The notes beneath the pieces were generated by a model. The model saw only the letters and a program-made list of their open reading frames with translations. It was not told the DNA's origin and searched no databases. Shown piece after piece: positions 8,186 to 13,443 of a stretch of DNA of 17,227 nucleotides (the first letter of the stretch is position 1; each line of letters starts with the position of its first letter). Source of the DNA: an uncultured Veillonella sp. Its GTDB lineage: Bacteria > Bacillota > Negativicutes > Veillonellales > Veillonellaceae. The translations under genes were made by a program, and so were the position numbers. The stretch is from the NCBI RefSeq assembly GCF_900545205.1, contig NZ_UQYC01000040.1, positions 1-17,227 of the forward strand, written 5' to 3'.

Positions 8186-9670
8186 ATGAGCTTGAACCTT
8201 AAAGAAAGATATGGACTTTTAATTAATAATGAATGGGTAGCTGCATCTGATGGCGCTGAATTCAATGTATATAACCCTTCTAATGGCGAACAACTTGCTA
8301 TCTGTGCAGAGGCTACGAAAGACGATGTTGATAAAGCGGTAGACGCTGCAACAGAAGCTTTTAAAACTTGGAAAACTGTTTCTCAAATAGATCGTGCTGA
8401 TTACTTGTTAAAAATTGCTGATGCTATTGATGCTCACAAAGAGTACTTGGCACAAGTTGAAACATATGACAATGGTAAACCAATCCGTGAAACTTTGAAT
8501 GTAGATATTCCACTTGGTGCTGACCATTTCCGTTACTTCGCTGGCGTACTTCGTTCCGAAGAAGGCTCTGCTCAAGTATTTGATGAAAATACATTGAGCC
8601 TCATCGTTCGTGAACCAATTGGCGTTGTAGGTCAAGTCGTGCCTTGGAACTTCCCATTCCTAATGGCTGCTTGGAAATTGGCACCAGCTCTTGCAGCAGG
8701 TTGTACAGTTGTAATTAAACCTTCTAGCCATACATCCCTTAGCCTTTTAGTATTAGGCGATATTTTGAAAGATATCTTACCAGCGGGCGTTGTAAACATC
8801 GTAACTGGTAAAGGTTCTAAATCTGGTCAATATATCCTTGATCATCCAGGATTCAGCAAACTTGCTTTCACAGGCTCTACAGAAGTAGGTCTTGATGTAT
8901 ATAAAGCAGCATCTGAACGCTTGATTCCTGCTACATTGGAATTAGGTGGTAAATCTGCGAATATCTTCTTTGAAGATGCAAACTGGAAACAAGCTCTTGA
9001 TGGGGCAATGCTCGGTATCCTCTTCAACCAAGGTCAAGTATGCTGCGCAGGTTCCCGTATCTTCGTACAAGATACAATTTACGATAAATTCGTAGCTGAA
9101 CTTTCCGCATTATTTGATAAAGTAAAAGTTGGTTTGCCTTGGGAAGAATCTACACAACTAGGCTCCTTGATTTACGAAGCTCAAGTTGAAAAAGTACTTA
9201 GTTATGTAGAACTTGCTAAAGAAGAAGGCGCTCGTATTGCAGCTGGTGGCGTACGCGTTACTGACGGCGAACTTGGTAAAGGTTGCTTCATTAGACCTAC
9301 ACTTATCGTAGACGCTACAAACGATATGCGCGTAGCTCGCGAAGAAATCTTCGGCCCTGTAGCTGTTGTTATCAAATTCCACAGCGAAGAAGAAGTGATC
9401 GAACAAGCTAATGACAGCTTATACGGTCTTGGCGGTGGCGTATTTACACAAAACCTCAACCGTGCAATCCGCGTAGCTCGAGCAATCGAAACAGGTCGTA
9501 TGTGGGTTAACACATATAACTCCATCCCAGCAGGTGCACCATTTGGTGGCTACAAACAATCTGGTATCGGCCGTGAAACTCACAAAGTTATCCTTGAACA
9601 CTACACTCAAATGAAAAATATCATTATCAACTTGAGTGATAAACCATCTGGTTTCTACGATTTAGATTAA
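8186..9670 (+). CDS. NAD(P)+-dependent aldehyde dehydrogenase, AldB/AldA-like
   Basis: Oxidises an aldehyde, probably short-chain such as acetaldehyde, to the carboxylic acid in the cytosol. The 494 residues cover the entire ALDH fold. The oxyanion Asn155 is in PWNFP, and cofactor-contacting Lys178 is in VIKPS. FTGSTEVG (228-235) forms the nucleotide-binding turn. The general base is Glu252 in LELGGKS, and the nucleophile is Cys286 in FNQGQVCCAGSR, followed by a second Cys. EEIFGP (386-391) and PFGGYKQSGIGRE (452-464) are typical. The ADHFRYFAG segment and the C-terminal SDKPSGFY resemble the E. coli AldB group, so acetaldehyde or a similar substrate is likely but not proven. TAGGAGGT precedes the ATG. 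The gene is monocistronic, with its own promoter and terminator. Confidence 0.93.
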   Translation: MSLNLKERYGLLINNEWVAASDGAEFNVYNPSNGEQLAICAEATKDDVDKAVDAATEAFKTWKTVSQIDRADYLLKIADAIDAHKEYLAQVETYDNGKPIRETLNVDIPLGADHFRYFAGVLRSEEGSAQVFDENTLSLIVREPIGVVGQVVPWNFPFLMAAWKLAPALAAGCTVVIKPSSHTSLSLLVLGDILKDILPAGVVNIVTGKGSKSGQYILDHPGFSKLAFTGSTEVGLDVYKAASERLIPATLELGGKSANIFFEDANWKQALDGAMLGILFNQGQVCCAGSRIFVQDTIYDKFVAELSALFDKVKVGLPWEESTQLGSLIYEAQVEKVLSYVELAKEEGARIAAGGVRVTDGELGKGCFIRPTLIVDATNDMRVAREEIFGPVAVVIKFHSEEEVIEQANDSLYGLGGGVFTQNLNRAIRVARAIETGRMWVNTYNSIPAGAPFGGYKQSGIGRETHKVILEHYTQMKNIIINLSDKPSGFYDLD

Positions 9671-9702
9671 TAATTGAATAGACTCTACCTATAATTACAT
9701 AA

Positions 9703-9734
9703 AAAAGGCACCAATTTAATTATTGGTGCCTTTT
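9703..9734. terminator. Intrinsic terminator after the aldehyde dehydrogenase gene
   Basis: A perfect 13-bp stem (AAAAGGCACCAAT / ATTGGTGCCTTTT) with a 6-nt loop, starting 33 bp past the stop codon. A runs on the left and T runs on the right allow function in both directions. Confidence 0.88.
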
Positions 9735-9830
9735 GTGTTATTCATTATAATATTGTTATAGATAAAATACACTTTTACGATAAAGAGGATTTGTGTACGT
9801 ATATGTGTAAAAATAAGGAGAGGTGAAATA

Positions 9831-10898
9831 ATGAGGTCTATTCCCATCAAAAAATTGTATAATCCCCAATATGATCTGTTATCTACAAGCGATAGAATGG
9901 AATTATTAAATAAGATTGGAAATATATATAATTTAGAATTAATCTGCTTTAAAGAATTTACTGCCTTTGGAAAATGCACATATACGGCGGTATATCGTTC
10001 ACATGATGGTATAGAATTTGTATTTGTTCCTGGAGATACTGTTTCGTTAGGGTTTGATTTTAGAAATAAACCATTTCAGGATATTTTTAATGATGAAAAT
10101 TTAGCGGACCTTGCCTATCCATTTGTCGAGGGATATGAAGAGGAAATCTTTAGTGAAGACGATGTTCAAACTAAGATTAGCGAAATACTAGAAGATGAAG
10201 AGGTACTATCCAACATAGAAACGTATTTTAAACATAATTTTACTCAAGAAGATGAGTTTGTAATCCATCCATTATTGGTACAAAAAGAGTATAGTGAAAC
10301 TTGTTGGATACCTATTTCAGATGAGAAACTCAGACAAAATAAAGAGTGGCAACAGATGATAGAAAAAGCCGAAAGCGCAGGGCTTTCTGAAATAATGATT
10401 CATAATACCATATGTTTATATCAAACAGACGATAACAATTGGTATGGTAAACTTTATGAAGAAACTACATTTAAGGAATTGTTACAGAATATAAAAAGTT
10501 ATGGGTACTCTTTACCGACGCGTAGAGAGTGGGAGTATTTAGCTGGCAAGGGGTGTAGAACCATTTTTCCATGGGGGAACAATATAGATTTTTCTATGAA
10601 CTTAAAACATATGGAATGGATGGATAATGATGGAGAGTATACATTAGAAAAGGAAAACTTTTTTGGATTGATTATAGGTGATGATCCGTATTGTAGAGAA
10701 ATCGTCTATGATGAAGGTGAATTTTCCTATAAAGGTGGAGACGGTGGCCGCAATATATGTGGAGGCTTAGGCGTTATTTGGGGCTATTTACCTGTTTCAC
10801 CATACTTTCAAGATAGTGAAATGGTAATTGGCAATAATATAAATGGAGGATATGATTTCTTTAGACGAGTTATAAGGATTAATGACAATATGAAATGA
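9831..10898 (+). CDS. Divergent SUMF1/formylglycine-generating-enzyme-like protein
   Basis: The function is unknown. Scattered hallmarks of the FGE-sulfatase (SUMF1/EgtB/PvdO) fold are visible in order: EFVFVPGDTVSLGFD (62-76), like the usual F-x-PGGxFxMG entry; SLPTRREWEYLAG (227-239), like RLPTEAEWEYAA; FPWGN (246-250); NFFGLI (276-281) where NxxGLYDMxGNVWEW normally stands; GGDGG (302-306), like the RGGS turn; and YDFFRRVIRI (341-350), like the terminal GFRxVR. The catalytic Cys pair of true FGE is not evident (only Cys310 in that area), and a large acidic insert fills about 85-225. It is therefore probably a structural, binding or other-activity relative. AAGGAGAGG gives a good ribosome site. 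No sulfatase or partner gene is near. It is more AT-rich than the core genes to either side. The start is well supported. Confidence 0.7.
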   Translation: MRSIPIKKLYNPQYDLLSTSDRMELLNKIGNIYNLELICFKEFTAFGKCTYTAVYRSHDGIEFVFVPGDTVSLGFDFRNKPFQDIFNDENLADLAYPFVEGYEEEIFSEDDVQTKISEILEDEEVLSNIETYFKHNFTQEDEFVIHPLLVQKEYSETCWIPISDEKLRQNKEWQQMIEKAESAGLSEIMIHNTICLYQTDDNNWYGKLYEETTFKELLQNIKSYGYSLPTRREWEYLAGKGCRTIFPWGNNIDFSMNLKHMEWMDNDGEYTLEKENFFGLIIGDDPYCREIVYDEGEFSYKGGDGGRNICGGLGVIWGYLPVSPYFQDSEMVIGNNINGGYDFFRRVIRINDNMK

Positions 10899-10949
10899 TG
10901 TTGCATATAATAATTCTAAAATATCAAATGATAACGTCGTCTCATACGT

Positions 10950-10979
10950 AAAAGAGGTACCCTAGACGGTACCTCTTTT
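10950..10979. terminator. Bidirectional terminator between the SUMF1-like and lipoprotein genes
   Basis: A perfect 12-bp stem (AAAAGAGGTACC / GGTACCTCTTTT) with a 6-nt loop. It lies between two converging genes, immediately after the lipoprotein stop on the minus strand. Confidence 0.88.
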
Positions 10980-10980
10980 A

Positions 10981-11556
10981 TTAATATTGGGATAAGCGGA
11001 ATATTCTTCTATATTCTTCTGGTGCATCAGAACCATCAGATGGTTTTATGATGACTCTAATATAGATTTTTTCTTTGAAATCTGGATATGTTGCAGCATA
11101 TTCTTTGCAGAATTGATCCATACGATTGTAAAAGTTTATTACATCTTGAGTTTGTATAGCTGAATAGGGGATAGGCATTTCAATATACAAAGAAGATGTA
11201 TCATATGTGGCATAGGATAGCTCCTCTGCTGTTAGATAGTTTTTCATTAATGGGAATGCAGTTATCAGCGGAATGTTGGTTATCAGCATTCGATCAACTT
11301 GTGGTACAACAGGTGCAGAGGTGTGTATGACTTCAGATATTTCAATGGGCATTTGTGGATACTTGTCAAAGGTGACTTGCCATGTATTGTTCCTTTGTGA
11401 CTCCAAGTGATATGTTAGATTAGGATAATTCTTACTTATATATTGTTGAACTTCTTCTTCACTGTAATGTGAGAGAAGATGACAACCCGTTGTTAGTATG
11501 AGTGAGACTATAATCAGCGGCAATAATACGAATCGTTTTAGGGCAAATGGTTTCAT
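10981..11556 (-). CDS. Predicted lipoprotein of unknown function
   Basis: No family was recognised. The 191-residue product begins MKPFALKRFVLLPLIIVSL, a basic n-region and hydrophobic core. LTTGC follows with Cys25 as the likely lipidated residue, so it should be exported and anchored to a membrane by signal peptidase II processing. The rest is soluble and mixed alpha/beta in appearance, with no further membrane segment. It is rich in Tyr and Pro in the middle (EMPIPYSAIQT) and has a basic C-terminus. On the minus strand, AAAAGGA lies about 5-6 nt before the ATG. The leader is about 100 nt, with a GGTATAATATAAT stretch (11667-11655) as the likely -10 and no clear -35. It is transcribed against its neighbours, as a single gene. 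Confidence 0.7.
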   Translation of the reverse strand: MKPFALKRFVLLPLIIVSLILTTGCHLLSHYSEEEVQQYISKNYPNLTYHLESQRNNTWQVTFDKYPQMPIEISEVIHTSAPVVPQVDRMLITNIPLITAFPLMKNYLTAEELSYATYDTSSLYIEMPIPYSAIQTQDVINFYNRMDQFCKEYAATYPDFKEKIYIRVIIKPSDGSDAPEEYRRIFRLSQY

Positions 11557-11732
11557 TGGTATTCCTTTTGTACTTCTTTAGAAAGTTCAGTAAATCGTAA
11601 TTGCTTAACAGGTATTGCTTAATTATTGGCGGAATTTTGAAGTATATTAATTTAATTATATTATACCTAAAATATATTTTTACTCATATAGTTGATTAAT
11701 ACCATATAACTTTTCAATAAACTATAACAATG

Positions 11733-11759
11733 AGGCACCTCAAATGAGGTGCCTTTTTT
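11733..11759 (+). terminator. Orphan intrinsic terminator in repeat copy 1
   Basis: A perfect 9-bp stem (AGGCACCTC / GAGGTGCCT) with a 4-nt loop and T6. No plus-strand gene ends upstream: the flanking sequence is the leader and promoter area of the minus-strand lipoprotein gene. It probably remained from a lost upstream copy of the cassette. Confidence 0.8.
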
Positions 11760-11806
11760 GTGCATAATATAGGAAATCAGTATCTTATAAGTGTGGATCT
11801 GCCGTA

Positions 11807-11815
11807 TGCTATAAT
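11807..11815 (+). promoter_or_regulatory. Extended -10 promoter in repeat copy 1
   Basis: TGCTATAAT is an exact TGn extended -10, conserved in copy 2. No good -35 at 17 bp (ATAAGT). The predicted leader is about 35 nt. Confidence 0.55.
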
Positions 11816-11857
11816 AAAGAACATCTAAAAGTGTATTGTAAAAGAGACTGGTAAAAA

Positions 11858-12253
11858 ATGAAAAAACTTGAAATGTTAGGATATTTTTGGATTTTCACAT
11901 CTATATCGTTATGTATAGGGTTATATAAACTTGAGCTTAGTAAACGTGTCATTGATGAAGAGTATGAATACATCAAAAAACATAGAGCTTTTGGTAATTT
12001 AACCAAGTATTTAACAATAATTGCAATTATAATTGTAGTCCTATTAAATTGTAAATTTTTAATTGATAAAGATTATTTATTTATTGCGAGATATGGTGTT
12101 GCTTGGGGTATTTTCGTGCTTTTGATAATGTGTACAGGATTTTTTCAAAAGAGAGACAGTTTATATTATAAACGTGGGATAATTGCTATTGTTTCAATAT
12201 TATTCGGTGTTGTAGGCTCTGCTTATGCGTTTAAAGATATATTCTTTAAGTAG
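11858..12253 (+). CDS. Small four-helix membrane protein, paralogue 1
   Basis: No family was recognised. The 131-residue product has four predicted membrane helices (about 7-23, 50-68, 77-95, 107-125). The first is followed by a charged segment, DEEYEYIKKHRAFGNLTKYL (33-52), and the third by a basic turn, GFFQKRDSLYYKRG (94-107). It aligns without gaps to the next gene product at 70 of 130 positions (about 54%), and those two charged segments are the best conserved. They are therefore the likely functional surfaces. Only a weak ribosome site (AGAGACTGG) precedes the ATG. Transcription should begin at the TGCTATAAT box in the repeated control segment and may continue into paralogue 2, 55 bp downstream. 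Function unknown; a role as an immunity or stress membrane protein is only speculation. Confidence 0.75.
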   Translation: MKKLEMLGYFWIFTSISLCIGLYKLELSKRVIDEEYEYIKKHRAFGNLTKYLTIIAIIIVVLLNCKFLIDKDYLFIARYGVAWGIFVLLIMCTGFFQKRDSLYYKRGIIAIVSILFGVVGSAYAFKDIFFK

Positions 12254-12308
12254 TAAAGAGAAAGATTGAATACAAGAAAAGTATCGTCGATGAAAAATGA
12301 GGTAAAAG

Positions 12309-12701
12309 ATGAGTAGGTTAACAATATTAGGTAGTACGTTTGTTTTTGCATCTATCATATCGGGAATAGCCTTATATAAACTTGAAATTCGTAAGACTTC
12401 AATTAATGAAGAGTATGAATACATAAAAAAACATAGAGTTTTTGGTAGTTTAACAAAATATTTGTCTATTATTTCTCTTATAAGTTTAGCTCTACTGATT
12501 CTTAAAATTATAATTGATAGAGATTATACAGTAATTGTGAGTTATGGAAGTGTTTGGACTATTTTTACACTTGTTACACTGTGCACAGGATATTTTCAAA
12601 AAAGAGATAGCATATATTACAATCGTGGACTCATTGCCGTATTTTCGATGCTGATGTTTATTACTGTTTGCATCTATGCGTTTAGGAAGGTATTATTCTA
12701 A
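12309..12701 (+). CDS. Small four-helix membrane protein, paralogue 2
   Basis: A tandem duplicate of the preceding gene: 130 residues, the same four-helix layout, about 54% identical. It shares NEEYEYIKKHRVFGSLTKYL (33-52) and GYFQKRDSIYYNRG (94-107). Divergence concentrates in the membrane segments and the first 20 residues, as expected where only hydrophobicity is kept. TGAGGT lies 5 nt before the ATG. An 8-codon frame, MKNEVKDE (12290-12316), overlaps its start and may be chance. There is no separate strong promoter in the 55-bp gap, so it is probably co-transcribed with paralogue 1. The terminator at 12770-12797 follows. Confidence 0.75.
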   Translation: MSRLTILGSTFVFASIISGIALYKLEIRKTSINEEYEYIKKHRVFGSLTKYLSIISLISLALLILKIIIDRDYTVIVSYGSVWTIFTLVTLCTGYFQKRDSIYYNRGLIAVFSMLMFITVCIYAFRKVLF

Positions 12702-12769
12702 ATAAAAAATATATATTGTTTTATTATCTTAGACTAATAATATAGAATTCTTCAATAAACCATAATAAG

Positions 12770-12797
12770 AAGGCACATCCTTCGAGGTGCCTTTTTT
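12770..12797 (+). terminator. Terminator in repeat copy 2, ending the paralogue pair
   Basis: A 10-bp stem with one A-G mismatch (AAGGCACATC / GAGGTGCCTT), a CTTC loop and a T6 run, 69 bp after the paralogue 2 stop. The right arm is identical to copy 1. Confidence 0.75.
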
Positions 12798-12845
12798 GTG
12801 CATAATATAGAAGATCAGTATCTAATAAGTGTGGAGCTGCCTTAT

Positions 12846-12853
12846 GCTATAAT
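12846..12853 (+). promoter_or_regulatory. Extended -10 promoter in repeat copy 2
   Basis: The same TGCTATAAT box as copy 1 (the T of TG is at 12845), again without a clear -35. It is expected to start a transcript of about 60 nt before the third membrane-protein gene. Confidence 0.5.
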
Positions 12854-12894
12854 TAAGAACATTTAAGAGTGTATTGTAAAAGAGACTGGTGAAA

Positions 12895-12921
12895 ATGATT
12901 AAAGGAGAGCATAAACCATGA
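12895..12921 (+). CDS. Possible 8-codon leader ORF (MIKGEHKP) overlapping the third membrane-protein gene
   Basis: ATG at 12895 sits where paralogue 1 has its start codon relative to the repeat. The frame runs eight codons and stops at TGA 12919-12921, overlapping the next ATG by ATGA. Its codons contain the AAAGGAGAG ribosome site of the downstream gene. It may be a translated leader or a relic of an ancestral start; translation is unproven. Confidence 0.3.
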   Translation: MIKGEHKP

Positions 12922-13346
12922 TTCATTTAGATTATCTATTAGTTATAGGAATATTACTTAGCATTTTACTCTTTCTTTTGGTTGGAGTCTTTTACTATAA
13001 TAACACCAAACTTTTAAAGGGACTCAATATTTGGTTCTTAATAATACTTAGCGCTCTTTTGAGTTATTTATTATATCCCTTATATGAACTGACAGATTAT
13101 AGAGAAGAATTTACGTCAATCGTTATAATCGCTGCGATAATCATTAAAATAATTATCAATTTATCTATATTTATGATAGCTGATAGAATAACAACGAAAT
13201 GGATTTCTAAATTAATTTTGATTCTATGGGTTGTTCTTGTTGAATGTTTGTATATGCCTATTCATTTATCATACCTTGTTTTCCTTTGTGTATCAGGTGG
13301 AATCGTTTTAATAGAACAGTTAAGGGAGAGAAGAAAGCACATTTAG
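12918..13346 (+). CDS. Small membrane protein of unknown function
   Basis: No family was recognised. The 142-residue product is almost entirely hydrophobic. It has membrane helices near 5-27, 36-56 and 65-87, one or two more at about 97-130, and a strongly charged end, EQLRERRKHI, that should be cytosolic. It is not visibly related to the two paralogues upstream, yet it shares their duplicated control segment, which suggests common regulation. AAAGGAGAG lies 8 nt before the ATG. No terminator follows in the 97-bp gap before cshA, so read-through into the helicase gene is possible. Confidence 0.7.
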   Translation: MIHLDYLLVIGILLSILLFLLVGVFYYNNTKLLKGLNIWFLIILSALLSYLLYPLYELTDYREEFTSIVIIAAIIIKIIINLSIFMIADRITTKWISKLILILWVVLVECLYMPIHLSYLVFLCVSGGIVLIEQLRERRKHI

Positions 13347-13388
13347 TTTTGATTCGTAATTACTTTTATAGCGTTCACCTTTGAAATA

Positions 13389-13397
13389 TGATATACT
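13389..13397 (+). promoter_or_regulatory. Extended -10 promoter for cshA
   Basis: TGATATACT fits an extended -10, with no good -35 (TAGCGT at 17 bp). The predicted leader holds a CGCGCA / TGCGCG hairpin (13405-13423) just before the AGGAGG ribosome site, which lies an unusually long 11 nt or so before the ATG. Confidence 0.45.
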
Positions 13398-13443
13398 ATT
13401 CTAACGCGCATAATTCGTGCGCGATAGGAGGAAACACATTTAG

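Larger units (their letters stand above)
11713..11852 (+). repeat. 140-bp duplicated terminator/promoter/leader segment, copy 1
   Basis: Aligned by eye without gaps to 12751-12890, with about 17 mismatches in 140 positions (about 88% identity). It contains, in order, a hairpin terminator, a conserved TTTTTTGTGCATAATATAG stretch, an extended -10 TGCTATAAT, and a conserved leader ending GAGACTGGT just before the start codon of the 131-residue membrane protein. Confidence 0.9.
11557..11857. other. Divergent intergenic region between the lipoprotein and first membrane-protein genes (301 bp)
   Basis: The left half is the AT-rich leader and promoter zone of the lipoprotein gene, containing ATTGCTTAA twice (11600-11608 and 11614-11622). 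The right half is copy 1 of the 140-bp repeated control segment (11713-11852). No additional gene is supported. Confidence 0.5.
12751..12890 (+). repeat. 140-bp duplicated terminator/promoter/leader segment, copy 2
   Basis: The partner of 11713-11852 (about 88% identical, gapless). Here the terminator ends the two-paralogue unit and the promoter part drives the third membrane-protein gene. The 3' boundary of identity (GAGACTGGT) falls 4 nt before an ATG that matches the start-codon position of paralogue 1. Confidence 0.9.

Noticed and set aside
9158..9610. Antisense frames within the aldehyde dehydrogenase gene
   Set aside because: Shadows of a strongly biased coding sequence; no family resemblance or start signal.
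9716..9979. Antisense ORF across the terminator and start of the SUMF1-like gene
   Set aside because: It runs through a terminator hairpin and a better-supported gene and shows no recognisable domain.
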